The position numbers and the translations under genes were made by a program. This document shows, one piece after another, positions 33,001 through 40,721 of a DNA stretch of 64,000 nucleotides; the first letter of the stretch is position 1; each line of letters begins with the position of its first letter. The notes under the pieces were generated by a model. The model saw only the letters and a list, made by a program, of their open reading frames with translations, ran no database searches and was not told the DNA's origin. Source of the DNA: Eublepharis macularius (lineage: Eukaryota > Chordata > Lepidosauria > Squamata > Eublepharidae). Location: positions 19,664,001 to 19,728,000 of the forward strand of contig NC_072805.1 of NCBI RefSeq assembly GCF_028583425.1. Direction: 5' to 3'.

Positions 33001-36000
33001 ATGTTCCAAGGCATGGCCATTTGTTATATCTAAAATTCTTGCCTCTTTGACCAGAACTTAATTTGCCCCATCTATAGGAGGGTCGTTGAAATCACCCAGT
33101 GTTACAACACTTCCTTCTCTGGTTATAATTCCAGAAAGGTAGCTGGGTTAGTCTGTGAGTGGAAATACACATTGTGAAATAGCTGGTGATACTCAAGTGC
33201 AGGATTTTATGTGTGATTTTATGCGCCCCGTGGCGCAGAATGGTAAGCTGCAGTACTGCTGTCCAAGCTCTGCTCACGACCTGAGTTTGATCCTGGCGGA
33301 AGCCGGGTTCAAGTAGCCAGCTCAAGGTTGACTCAGCCTTCCATACCATAAACATCATGATGCGACATCCCCCCATGGGTCAGTAATGACTCCCTGCTTG
33401 AACAGGGGACCTTTACCTTTTTACCCCCATTCATATGCAGGCTGTTCTTGCTCGGCACATGTGCATGCCGCTTTCATGGGAGCTCCCTTTGTGTGATTGC
33501 ACCTTTGAACTGCAAATTTGCAATTCAAAGTGTGAGAAAGTGTCAAGATCTGCATTTCAATGAACGGAGGTGGGAGGTGGGGGAAACTGGGATACTTTTA
33601 GCAGTTGAGGAGGAACTGAAATGAAACGTGTGAATGTATTCATGTGGAGGAAATTGAAGTGTGACTGTGCGGAGCAAGCGCATGGGAAGTTGGAGGGGGG
33701 GACATATGAAATGAGGTTCACTTGAGCATCCCTAGGTACTTAGTAATGTGCATTTCCACCCTGTAGCAGCAAAATAAAACAGGAATTGGATGGCATCTCA
33801 TCTGACTTCTTTGGTTCATTCAATTCTGCACCATTCTCATCTAAAGCCCGGAATCTTAGAGCCGGGCTACAAGTGACGAATTACACTTGATGTATTGTCG
33901 AAGGCTTTCACGGCCGGAGAACGATGGTTGTTGTGGGTTTTCCGGGCTGTATTGCTGTGGTCTTGGCATTGTAGTTCCTGATGTTTCGCCAGCAGCTGTG
34001 GCTGGCATCTTCAGAGGTGTAGCACCAAAAGAAAGGGATCTCTCAGTGTCACAGCTGAGAGATCTCTGTCTTTTGGTGCTACACCTCTGAAGATGCCAGC
34101 CACAGCTGCTGGCGGAACGTCAGGAACTACAATGCCAAGACCACAGCAATACAGCCCGGAAAACCCACAACAACCATCGAATTACACTTGCCTGGCAAGT
34201 GAACAGACTCAAAGCCAAGCTACAAGTGACGAAATACACTTGCCTGGCAAGTGAACAGACTCGCGAGTATTCCTCCCTGTTCACTTGCCCTCCACTTGAT
34301 CCACGTAGTGATCAAGTGGAGCGCAAGTGGAGGGCAAGTGAACAGAAAGGAATACACATGAGTCTGTTCACTTGCCAGGCAAGTGTCATTCGTCACTTGT
34401 AGCTTGGCCCTGACAAATTATCTTGAAGTGAATGGCAAGTGAACAGGGAGGAATACACATGAATGTGTTCACTCGCCAGGCAAGTGTAATTCATCACTTG
34501 TAGCTTGGCTCTCAGTTTCCGTAGGATTGCACTGTTAGAACTATGATAAAAGAAGCTCTGTTACAGCTTTGATCAGGAAAACTCAAAAAGAATCAGAGTC
34601 AGATCAACTGTAAAAGACAATATGAGAAAAAGCACGGATGCACTGACTCCTTTGGTTCATTCACGTCTGTGCCATTCTCATCTAAAGCTCGGAGGTGACA
34701 GCACATAACAAGAAAAGCTGCTTACGGGTGAAGAAAGTGGTCTCTACTTTGCTGCCCTCTTTTACTTGAATCCCTTTAGTTTCTAACTGGTCCCTGCTTC
34801 TGGGATGGGGCCTTGGCTGGGAGAAAAACGGTTGCAGCGATGGAGCAAGAGGAGGCAAGGTGGGTTCAGATCTGCTTACCAGAACTCTTCTTTTGGGATA
34901 AGGCGCTGCCCCCCCCCCCATACAAATAACAAATGCAGCTGCCCCTTTCTTGAGGACATGGTTGCACAAGTCTGGGACTACACTGTGTTAGTCATGAAGA
35001 ACTTCTTGGAAATTTTGAGCTGCTTTAAGTGAAAGCATAACTTTCGTTAACAAAACAGCACAGTCATCCATCCTAGCTTGAGCCCTCCCAGTTCCTTTTC
35101 CTTTCAGGTCCACTTGTTGTATCTTGAGTTTCTGGTCCTTACTTGCTGTATCTGTGAATTTCCTGCTCCCTTTTCAAAATGTATAAATATGCAACATTGA
35201 AAATGCAGCAACGTGTGCAATTTACAAAACCTACAAAACATGGTATATAATAATCAATATGTCTATTTCTCTGAAATTCTTCTATATCACTCTAACCCAC
35301 AATGCTTTTTATGATGTACAGGGGGAAGGAGGGGAGGCAAAAAGCACAGCATCTAGACCCTCTCTTCTCCATTTCCCACTTCTGGAGGGAGAGGGTCCGA
35401 GAGTCCCTTCCTTCAGCTCAAGGACTTGAGCCTTGTAAACTATCTTTGAGTCAGCCATGACCAACTTTACAGTCACCACCAACAAGCTTCCAGACTCACT
35501 TATCAGATCATTTGGCTCTTCTTCAATGTGACATTTTCGATCCCTCAAATCCTCTATCATGAATAGGAATGGGGCATTTGCACTGTGCCTGCAGAAGTTG
35601 TAAATACCTCTGGCATTCCCATGTTAATCACCATGTCCTCAGGGAGCAGCTTTGTTCCTAAGAGCCAGCAACTGTCTATCCTTAGCAAGCCATGGCTCCA
35701 GATCCATAAATATATTGAAAGGGCTAGTGAGCTATAGGATTTTCTATATTTCAAAGGGTCATCGCCTTTAAACTTGTCATTTGAGCCAAAGGAATCCAGT
35801 CCAGTGGTGCCCTCTTAGTGATGGTGTGCTCGTTCAGTGGAGACATTAACACACCCAGCTCTTTCCCATGTCCCAAAGGCAGCCTTGAATTGGTTTTCCA
35901 ACAAAGTTACCCTTGCAACTTAATGCTGACTTGTAAACAGACTGTTTGGTTAAGTAACAGCTTCTTTTTGTATCATATTAGGATATTTTATGTCTGCTAG

Positions 36001-36886
36001 CTGCCTTGGGTGTTCTTCTTGAACAGAAAGGTGGGATATAAACAAAAATCAATCATGTATTAGCCAGTGCATTCTTTCCAACACCCAGTTCTTGCATGAT
36101 CCCAGCAACACCACTGAAATGCCATTCCTTCTCTGCACCACCAGATAACATGCAAAATCTCAAGCCTGTTACTCCAGTTTCTGTAGGGTGATGCTTCCAA
36201 ATCTGGGATTTCTCCCATGATCTGTAGAGCCATCCCCATACCACCAAAGTAAGGCACATAGCCACTGCAAGAACCAATTTACACCTTGCAGAGAATTTAT
36301 TGCTTTTATACCCTGCCTTTCTCTGCAGTGGGGACCCAAAGCTGCTTACATTGTTTCCCTTTCTTCTGTTTTATCTTCACAACAACCCTGCAAGGTAGAT
36401 TGGGCTGAAGGTGAGTGACTGGCCCAAGGTCTCCCAGCATTCTTCCATGGCAAAGTGTGGATTTGAACCTGGGTCTCCCCGTTCCTAGATCAACCTCTTG
36501 CAAGGTGTTACACTACTGGTCTCTACCAGATTCCTAAAGCTGATAGGAATCACATTTCAGAATGTCCCCCCCCATAAAAATTGCTCCCAACACATGGCAA
36601 ACTAGCAGAGGTAAGTTTAGTGTAGCCTTTGGCTAGTTCATTACTGTCTGGGTGTGTTTTTGAATTTTAAAAAATGTGGTTAAAGCCTTCAGAACTATAG
36701 TTTGGAGTTGTGTAGCCCCTCCAAGTTGTGTGTAATATATAGCAAGGTTGTTAGATCCCATTGATTTTTTAAAAAATGACCCTTAAAAAAAGAGAAAAAC
36801 AACGACTGAAATGGAAACTCACCCGTGTGCAGATAAGAGAGAAACAGCAAAAGCAGAAACATTTTGCCTGGCAGCAGGTTCCTCAT
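16204..36886 (-). CDS. Two-Ig-domain, ITIM-bearing membrane receptor (inhibitory type)
   Basis: Five exons on the minus strand: 36886-36823 (signal peptide), 27682-27380 (Ig 1), 25172-24855 (Ig 2), 22589-22446 (stalk and transmembrane), 16364-16204 (tail and stop). Every junction is phase 1, the usual pattern for Ig-receptor genes, and the joined product is 329 residues. Ig 1 and Ig 2 are V-like, with the two core cysteines, the core tryptophan and DSG-Y-C, and a G strand of NGTQLTV type as in NKp30 and TMIGD2. There are about eleven N-glycosylation sequons. The membrane segment has no charged residue, so no adaptor pairing is expected. The tail has VTYADL and VVYAEV, both fitting the ITIM pattern that recruits SHP-1/SHP-2 phosphatases when phosphorylated. 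An inhibitory leukocyte role is inferred. I do not recognise an orthologue. Extra short tail exons between 22445 and 16365 cannot be excluded. Confidence 0.8.
16808..16897 (-). mobile_element. R1 unit
   Basis: On the minus strand it shows CTGATGA, a stem region, GAAAGC-TTAT-AC and TTAAGGTGCCATTGGACTC. It is a single unit with no inverted partner. Confidence 0.65.
17105..17357. mobile_element. H1 hAT MITE
   Basis: CAGGGCTTTTTTTC ends and a long internal hairpin. The flanks GTGCTTCA / GCGCTTTA match at six of eight bases. Confidence 0.75.
17652..17864 (-). mobile_element. SINE-B, private variant
   Basis: tRNA-like head on the minus strand (CATGGCTCAGTGATAGAGCA) and a body with AATTAAGGACCAAATAGTAG. 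The same private variants recur, reordered, at 18566-18722. Confidence 0.75.
17920..18214. mobile_element. H1 hAT MITE
   Basis: Perfect 8-bp duplication CTCCCTAC (17912-17919, 18215-18222). The interior hairpin is partly triplicated. Confidence 0.85.
18566..18722 (+). repeat. Permuted composite of SINE-B and H1 pieces
   Basis: Order here: SINE-B body (CTCTAATTAAGGACCAAATA...), then an H1 piece (TTGGCGAAAATGGTCACATG), then the SINE-B head (CATGGCTCAGTGATAGAGCA...). The SINE parts are nearly identical to the reverse strand of 17652-17864, but body and head are swapped. Confidence 0.75.
18730..19340. other. Intron, nothing recognised
   Basis: No repeat family or exon that I can support. Confidence 0.4.
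19347..19522. mobile_element. Palindromic MITE, GGGCCGTTTCCACAC ends
   Basis: About 176 bp, near-perfect palindrome with TTACCTTCATCCGGAATG in both arms and CpG-rich centre. Related to 12954-13146. Confidence 0.7.
19570..19646 (-). mobile_element. R1 fragment
   Basis: GTGGCACCTTAGAGTCCAAC..GTAAGCTTTC, the reverse of an R1 3' half; the rest is lost. Confidence 0.5.
19888..20155 (+). mobile_element. SINE-C
   Basis: GTGTAGTGGTTAAGAG with a B-box-like GGGTTTGATTCCCC, then TGGGTGACTTTGGGTCAGTC and a 3' end GGCGGTATATAAATT followed by (GGT)n. Other copies are at 47641 and 55600. Confidence 0.75.
20284..20518 (+). mobile_element. H4 MITE, decayed
   Basis: CCAACTCCAGGCCAGGAAAT start and CACCACCTTGAGGTTGTCAA end, with an interior diverged from other H4 copies. 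Confidence 0.5.
20877..21252. mobile_element. H2 hAT-type MITE
   Basis: TIRs TAGAGATGGGCACGAAC, perfect 8-bp duplication GTCCTGAT (20869-20876, 21253-21260). Interior has repeated CACTTCCGGG and GAACCA blocks. Confidence 0.85.
21447..21778. mobile_element. H1 hAT MITE
   Basis: Perfect 8-bp duplication GGTATAAT (21439-21446, 21779-21786). A longer subtype with GTGCCCCTGGTACCACATG, shared with 32246-32608. Confidence 0.87.
21790..22440. other. Intron next to the transmembrane exon, nothing recognised
   Basis: No repeat family and no extra tail exon found on the minus strand. Confidence 0.35.
22446..22589 (-). CDS. Ig receptor exon 4, stalk and transmembrane helix
   Basis: A 144-bp phase 1-1 exon. 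A short acidic stalk (LADKNEEQDKQ) leads to a glycine- and alanine-rich start and then AILLLLVVVAGIIMW, followed by the stop-transfer KRRSK. The donor CAAAG/GTAAGA at 22446-22444 is near consensus. Reading through it would add only ten residues before a stop, a possible tailless form if the donor is skipped. Confidence 0.87.
22841..23045 (+). mobile_element. SINE-B
   Basis: GGTGCCATAGCTCAGTGGTA head, then GTAGATGATGTGAAGGCCCT and a 3' end CAGTATAAAGCAGCTTCATT. Confidence 0.75.
23085..23285 (-). mobile_element. SINE-B, inverted next to the previous copy
   Basis: On + it starts GCACCTGAAGCTGCCTTCTA and ends in the reverse tRNA-like head. With the copy at 22841 it forms a tail-to-tail inverted pair 40 bp apart. 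Confidence 0.65.
23299..23443. repeat. (GTTT)n then (GGTTCGTT)n/(GTTC)n
   Basis: Perfect GTTT units change into GGTTCGTT and then GTTC units. Open frames through it are artefacts. Confidence 0.95.
23450..23950 (+). mobile_element. CR1/L2-type LINE 3' end
   Basis: 3' UTR-like GC-rich part with GATGGAGATGTTCCGCCAGG, then AT-rich sequence and CTGCCCTGAGCCTGTCCG...GGGAGGGCAGTCTAGAAATG and an AATAAA-rich tail. Confidence 0.65.
23936..24090. repeat. (AAAT)n, (TTTG)n, (TTGA)n compound repeat
   Basis: Three successive tetranucleotide runs, the last with more than 20 TTGA units, lying between two LINE 3' ends in opposite orientation. Confidence 0.95.
24091..24240 (-). mobile_element. LINE 3' end
   Basis: Reverse of a CR1/L2-like terminus (CTTGAGCCTGTTTGTGGGG on the minus strand). 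Confidence 0.5.
24243..24365 (+). mobile_element. SINE-D 3' part
   Basis: CTACCTCACAGGGTTGTTGT and AAGCCACTTTGGGTCCCC. Confidence 0.65.
24393..24676 (-). mobile_element. SINE-A, near full length
   Basis: Reverse of the SINE-A consensus, ending in the tRNA-like head (GAGCTCCGTGGTGCAGAGTT on the minus strand). Followed by (TAAG)n at 24675-24712. It lies less than 200 bp from Ig exon 3. Confidence 0.75.
24855..25172 (-). CDS. Ig receptor exon 3, V-type Ig domain 2
   Basis: A 318-bp phase 1-1 exon with acceptor CTGGGCAG and donor GTAAGT. The core is EGANLTLECRF, VRWYRNGTEL and VSDSGNYTCQVE, again with both cysteines and the tryptophan. Seven sequons (NQT, NLT, NAT, NGT, NYT, NLT, NTS) make it heavily glycosylated. 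The G strand is GNTSRVVIT, echoing the NGT pattern of domain 1, so the two domains may be an old internal duplication. Confidence 0.87.
25520..25800 (+). mobile_element. L2/CR1-type LINE, reverse transcriptase end
   Basis: Frame with ALIHVTITLRLDCCNTLCMG and LPLKTIWKLQL, matching the SRLDYCNALYxGLP block past the LINE polymerase core. Degenerate. Confidence 0.65.
25845..25917 (-). mobile_element. R1 fragment
   Basis: Reverse R1 3' end: GTAGCCCTGTTGGTCTGTAA..AGCATCTTAAAGAC. Confidence 0.5.
26130..26357 (-). mobile_element. H4 hAT-type MITE
   Basis: TAGGGTTGCCAGC ends; 8-bp duplication CCCAGGAC / CCCAAGAC (26122-26129, 26358-26365). Confidence 0.8.
26400..27030. other. Intron, nothing recognised
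   Basis: No repeat family or exon supported. Confidence 0.4.
27033..27345 (-). mobile_element. SINE-B split by a small MITE
   Basis: SINE-B sequence runs from CATGAAGCTGCCTTATAGTG to the reverse tRNA-like head, interrupted at about 27132-27246. It ends only 35 bp from Ig exon 2. Confidence 0.65.
27132..27246. mobile_element. Palindromic MITE inside SINE-B
   Basis: ACCACATGAGACAAAATACA and its complement bound repeats of ATTCGAGTGTA. Its position inside an otherwise continuous SINE shows it came later. Confidence 0.6.
27380..27682 (-). CDS. Ig receptor exon 2, V-type Ig domain 1
   Basis: A 303-bp phase 1-1 exon with acceptor TTTTACAG and donor GTAAAA. Visible Ig marks are VEGSTLHMECSF (first core cysteine), IQWFKDGNK (core tryptophan), and VADSGFYTCKV (second core cysteine), then CSNGTQLTVD as the G strand. 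A third cysteine lies just before NGT. Sequons occur at NVT, NAT, NLS and NGT. The G-strand motif resembles NKp30 (NCR3), B7-H6-binding and CD28-like TMIGD2 domains, which is a family-level likeness only. Confidence 0.85.
27700..29730. other. First-intron sequence, nothing recognised
   Basis: About 2 kb without a family or exon I can support. A 132-codon + frame at 28893 lacks domains and splice sites. Confidence 0.4.
29735..29951 (+). mobile_element. H4 MITE
   Basis: AGGGTTGCCAACTCCAGG to CTGGCAACCCT; no clean duplication. Confidence 0.7.
29955..31060. other. First-intron sequence, nothing recognised
   Basis: AT-rich, no family identified. Confidence 0.4.
31436..31812. mobile_element. R2 head-to-head inverted dimer
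   Basis: Perfect 13-bp duplication ATGTGTTATTCAT (31423-31435, 31813-31825). Both ends carry the TCACGGCC / TACACAACAACC terminus. Confidence 0.8.
32246..32608. mobile_element. H1 hAT MITE
   Basis: Perfect 8-bp duplication GTTCTAAC (32238-32245, 32609-32616), inserted in the left arm. Confidence 0.87.
32650..33220. other. Nothing recognised, with an R1 scrap near 33135-33180
   Basis: GGTAGCTGGGTTAGTCTGTG resembles the reverse end of R1; otherwise unassigned. Confidence 0.35.
33222..33420 (+). mobile_element. SINE-A
   Basis: tRNA-like head GCCCCGTGGCGCAGAATGGT and B box GAGTTTGATCC; internally deleted body. Confidence 0.75.
33785..33858 (-). repeat. Third partial copy of the duplicated unit
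   Basis: TTTGGTTCATTCAATTCTGC and CCATTCTCATCTAAAGCCCG match 34650-34690 in the same direction. Confidence 0.6.
33890..34177. mobile_element. R2 head-to-head inverted dimer
   Basis: Perfect 13-bp duplication CGAATTACACTTG (33877-33889, 34178-34190), both copies being P1 sequence. Arms of about 140 bp. Confidence 0.85.
34211..34410. mobile_element. P1 MITE nested in P1
   Basis: AGCCAAGCTACAAGTGACGA to CACTTGTAGCTTGGCCC, flanked by TCA / TGA. Confidence 0.65.
34535..35315 (-). repeat. Inverted duplication, right arm
   Basis: Counterpart of 31065-32645 without the two late insertions. On the minus strand it reads toward GTTCTAACAGTGCAATCC, where the outer P1 element begins. Confidence 0.75.
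35316..35760 (-). other. Unassigned open frames
   Basis: Two overlapping minus frames (35557-35754 and 35309-35560) include PEDMVINMGMPEVFTTSAG and HIEEEPNDLISESGSLLVV. They look protein-like but in different frames and without introns, so a retropseudogene or old element is likelier than an exon. Confidence 0.3.
35940..36055 (+). mobile_element. LINE 3' end
   Basis: GCTGCCTTGGGTGTTCTTCT, then AAGGTGGGATATAAACAAA. Confidence 0.5.
36290..36530 (-). mobile_element. SINE-D
   Basis: Reverse SINE-D with ACCCTGCCTTTCTCTGCAG, TGACTGGCCCAAGGTCTCCC and a reverse B box GATTTGAACCTGGGTCTCC. About 300 bp from the signal exon. Confidence 0.65.
36823..36886 (-). CDS. Ig receptor exon 1, signal peptide
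   Basis: The ATG at 36886-36884 opens MRNLLPGKMFLLLLFLSYLHT, a short basic start and a leucine-rich core typical of a secretory signal. The exon ends one base into a codon before the donor GTGAGT at 36822, giving the same phase 1 as the Ig exons. The same frame is open further upstream, but this ATG gives the best signal peptide and sits in a PuAC-AAC-ATG context like that of the other signal exon at 48856. Confidence 0.75.
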
Positions 36887-36983
36887 GTTGTCTTGTGTAA
36901 TGTATTCCTTCGCTGTATGAATAACGCCACCGTGCTGAAAACACTCTGCCACAGTGGGCTTCACACCCTCAGAGACAGGGAGT

Positions 36984-37008
36984 CACGTGACCAGAGAACA
37001 TTTAATAA
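36984..37008 (-). promoter_or_regulatory. Candidate core promoter of the Ig receptor
   Basis: An AT-rich TATTAAAT element (37008-37000) lies about 115 bases before the ATG at 36886, and a palindromic E-box CACGTG sits at 36989-36984. Spacing is plausible for a core promoter; function is inferred only. Confidence 0.35.
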
Positions 37009-37059
37009 CCTTATCGTCCCCCACGTCTATCTAATCCCCTCCCATTTCTTTTAGCTTCC

Positions 37060-37092
37060 TCTTTTCTCTCTCTCTCTCTCTTTTTTTTGGCC
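37060..37092. repeat. (TC)n/T-rich tract
   Basis: CTCTCTCTCTCTC followed by eight T. Confidence 0.9.
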
Positions 37093-37534
37093 TGTCAGTA
37101 AGTATCTATTCCCTTTTTCATTTACAGTTAGTTTCCTAGGTTTTACGTTGACAATGACCAGGTTTAGATATTTAATACCCATTAACCATTTTTCAAAAGT
37201 AAGTTCTTCTCGAAGCTCGTGTGTGAACCTGGCAAGGGCAGAATAACCCATCAGCTCAGTTTGGTCCCACAGACCACTAAAGCATCAGAAGAGATGATGG
37301 AATCTGGACTGACTTTCGTAATTCATTCCACCATTACTACCAAAGACACATGGGCACACACGCACACACACTGTCTGAATAAAGCAAGCCAAAGAAGCTA
37401 CAACCTGCACCCAACGCATTTCTAAAAGGCAGGTTTTAAATCTAACAACTTTCCCCGATTGTAGAGTAAGTTAGGGTGGGGTCAGAGCAAATGCGCAAAG
37501 ATTTTTATTTATGTTCCTGTGTCAATGTTTATGT

Positions 37535-37672
37535 TTACTATTAGATTTATATCCCACCCTCCCCACACACAGGTTCAGGGTGGCTCACAACAGGCATGTA
37601 GATACAAAATTTAAAATTATATAAACAGATAAAAACCAATCAAAGGCTACATAAATAAGGTGCCAGTAAACA
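37535..37672 (-). mobile_element. LINE 3' end
   Basis: Minus strand: GTGAGCCACCCTGAACCTGT and GGGTGGGATATAAATC. Confidence 0.55.
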
Positions 37673-37673
37673 T

Positions 37674-37885
37674 ACCAGGCCCTGACCTGGATAGCCCAGG
37701 TGAGCCTGATCTCGTCAGATCTCAGAAGCTAAGCAGGGTCAGCCTTGGTTAGTACTCGGATGGGAGACCTCCAACGAAGAGGCAGGCAATAGCAAACCAC
37801 CTCTGTTAGTCCATTGCCATGAAAATCCCACAAGGGGTCGCCATAAGTCAGCTATGACTTGACAGCACTCTACAGAGAGAGGGGG
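37674..37885 (+). mobile_element. SINE-5S, well preserved
   Basis: Keeps the 5S rRNA block GATCTCGTCAGATCTCAGAA, GCTAAGCAGGGTCAGCC and TTAGTACTCGGATGGGAGAC, then CAAACCACCTCTGTTAGTC and the AGTCAGCTATGACTTGACAG tail. Confidence 0.85.
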
Positions 37886-38030
37886 GGGGATATATATATC
37901 CACCTAGCCACTCATCATCAAAGTGTGAACATAGCCCAGTTTCTAATCCAAGCTCAAAGTCACACTAGGATGACTTGAGTGTAAGAAAGAAATTTCCCTT
38001 CTGTTTCCTCCCTTCCCTAAAGAAGCAGGT

Positions 38031-38235
38031 GAACTCATGAAACTGTCTTGTATCGAATCAGATCATTGGCCTATCAAGGTCAATTTTATTTATGTGGACT
38101 GTCAACACCTTTTCCAGGGTCTCAGGTGGAGGTCTTTCACATTGCCTACTACACAATCTTTTTAAATGGAGATGCTGGGGATTGAACCTGAAATTTTTTC
38201 ATGCAAAGTGGATGCTCCACCACCCTGCCCCAGCG
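38031..38235 (-). mobile_element. SINE-B
   Basis: TCATGAAACTGTCTTGTATC to a reverse tRNA-like head near 38230. Confidence 0.65.
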
Positions 38236-38239
38236 TGCT

Positions 38240-39050
38240 TAGGTTCTACCCCTGGTTTTAGGAAATTCCCCACTATGGCTAAAATAAGACTACGGACAAA
38301 ACAATGCCATTCCTCTACACGTGTGGAAAGAGACCTGTGAATACAGACAGAGGGAAATCTGTTGCAAAATTCATTCAGGGGATGAACACTAGACATTGTC
38401 CTGGAGATTTCGCATTCACGAGCAGTCATCATAATAATCGTAAGTGTGCTGCTATAACACCCACACTAGTGCCCACATTAAGCACCTTATGCAACCAGAA
38501 AGATGCTGTGCAATGTATTCTACTCAAAGAGCAGAAAGGAAGAGGTCAAAGAGGTAAAGAAAGTTGATAAACCATAGCTAGCCATTTGTGCAGGTTCGAG
38601 GCAGAGATCCAACTCCCAAAACAGGGTCCAGCCATTGAGGAAACCCAAACATTAAATGCAAATAAAAAGCAAATAAAAACATTAAATGCAAATAAAAAGC
38701 AAATAAAAAGCAGCACATCACGTACGCCAGACTGGGGAACTCCTTTAAAAGCACACAGTAATGAGACTAGCAAAAACACTTTGAAACTGGAATATGGGGA
38801 TAGAGTCTGGCACTGGTTATAGGGCAAGTAGCTTGAGTCCAAAACAGAAGCTTCAATTCCAGGACTTGAAAAGAAAAGAGGCGAGCAGGTTTGCTAAGAG
38901 ATAAGCCACCAGATTGGCCAAAGGCCAGGAGGATAGAGACCATGAGATTATTTTCCATTTGGGATTGGAGGTGAAGCATCTAATGGGGTGTTTGCCGGCA
39001 ATCTTAGTTTGAAACTGGGGTTTTCAGTAGGAACAAACCAGTCCAAACTG
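38240..39050. other. Nothing recognised apart from a short tandem repeat
   Basis: A duplicated block ACATTAAATGCAAATAAAAA lies at 38650-38711. No exon supported. Confidence 0.4.
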
Positions 39051-39055
39051 AGTCA

Positions 39056-39167
39056 GAGCCAAGCTACAAGTGATGAATGACACTTCCCTGGCAAGGGAAC
39101 AGACTCACGTGTATTCCTCCCTGTTCACTTGCCAGGCAAGTGTCATTTGTCACTTGTAGCTTGGCTC
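39056..39167. mobile_element. P1 MITE (short)
   Basis: 112 bp, TCA on both sides (39053-39055, 39168-39170). Confidence 0.85.
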
Positions 39168-39209
39168 TCAGTCTAAATGAAATAGGGTTAACTCTCACAT
39201 TACAGTCAA

Positions 39210-40091
39210 CATGGGTCAAATCCACATTCACCCATTACCCGCATGTTTATCGGATATCTTCCGTTTGCCTCCAATCTGCAATTTTTCCCTCTTCGTTCAC
39301 ATTCCTGCTTCCAATCCGTCTTTCTCGCGCGTCCCTCTGGTCACACGGCCGCTCGAAAACCGCTTTTTTGGGTGGGACCTTTTTTCCCCGCCCATTTTTT
39401 TTATTTTTTTGAGCGCACTTTTCCGTTATTTCGATCTTGCCTTATAAAGAAACATCATTGAAGATAATGATGCCTCTCTTTCCCCCACTGACAGCACTGA
39501 TGGCTCTCTCTCATTTCTTTTTTGGAAATTTGGAAGCATGTGGGAAGCTTTCATGGGCATTTCCTATGCAGGACAGTTCAGTGCCTGAATTTTACTGAAG
39601 TTTCACTTCCTTGGAGTGTCATTATTTCGATATTTCGTAATTTCGATATTTCAGTAATATAAAATTAAAAAAATAAAAAACAGTTAAAAAGGAAGTTTCG
39701 TGAGTCCATTCTGAGGATGGATTCACCCCAAAATGATTTTTCAAACTACCAGATTTGATTCAGAAACAGCATAATCAATAAATCCAATGCTATGAAGTCA
39801 AAAACAGTCTTTTGCAGACTACGGAGCACTTGCAAGTTGAATCAGCCAATAGGAACTCTCGGAACGGCCGGAGAGACAGGAAGGGGGGTGGTTTTTAAAA
39901 AAACCGCGTAAATTGCACATTGGCCCGTTCACGGCCACCGTGAAACTCCTGTTGAAAACCTGTGACCACATATTCGGGAGAAATGCGAATGAAATGCGTC
40001 TGTTTAATGAGGTAATGTGACTGGCACTCGGGATTGCGTGGGGAATGCGGGGAACATGCGACTTAGAATGAATAATGTGGATTTGCCCATG
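39210..40091. mobile_element. Non-autonomous DNA transposon, about 0.88 kb
   Basis: Ends CATGGGTCAAATCCACATT and its near complement AATGTGGATTTGCCCATG. Inner arms also pair (CCGCTTTTTT.. with ..AAAAAACCGC). No transposase frame. Superfamily not assigned. Confidence 0.6.
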
Positions 40092-40720
40092 GATGACATG
40101 TGTTATCTCCACTCACTGGCCACCACACACACATCTTTTTACAGTGCAATAAATTCCATGTGTTGTATATATACTGTTGTAGATGTCAGTATATATGTGT
40201 ACAGCATAGTATGTCATATTTTTAAAAGGTAGAACTCCAGGAGGTTTTGTAAAATACATTAGTATCACGGTTGAGAATCATAAGCCAAATTTTGCATAAT
40301 GGAAAGTACATTGCAAGAGATCGGGCTGAAGGATATTTATGCATCTCCCTGCATCTATGTGGTATCTAGATAATCATGTAAGATCTGATATGTGAAAGAG
40401 AGGTGGCGTGGGAACGAAACATGCAACATCCTGAATAAGGAGCTGCGGACCGACTGTGTTGTGTAAATATGTGGATCGGACCTCAGAACCACTTAGTAGT
40501 AGGATATGCTGAATGAACTTCTCTAGGCAGAGAATTCCATAAAGAAGGTGCTATCAAAAGTCCGGTTCTCTGTGATTTATTTGGCAGGCTCTTTTCTCCA
40601 GGTCAAGGGTAGTCAGAGGGGAAGCTGCTCGTCTCCCCTCCTGAAATATAGAGCAGCAACTGAAAGAACACTGTAGATGGGGTCACAGGCTTGCTGCCCC
40701 TTGAGTTTACTTGTACTCTG
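40092..40720. other. Nothing firmly recognised
   Basis: 40480-40690 has LINE 3' UTR-like text (CTCTAGGCAGAGAATTCCAT, GTCAAGGGTAGTCAGAGG), weakly supported. Confidence 0.3.
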
Positions 40721-40721
40721 A

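Larger units (their letters stand above)
33859..34511. mobile_element. P1 MITE holding two later insertions
   Basis: Outer P1 ends at GAGCCGGGCTACAAGTGACG and CACTTGTAGCTTGGCTC. Inside are an R2 dimer (33890-34177) and a second P1 (about 34211-34410). Confidence 0.7.

Noticed and set aside
35309-35754. Extra exons of the Ig receptor
   Set aside because: No Ig, signal or membrane features, no phase-1 borders, and two clashing frames.
37674-37885. 5S rRNA gene
   Set aside because: 5S-like only in its first half and followed by a LINE-type tail, so a SINE.
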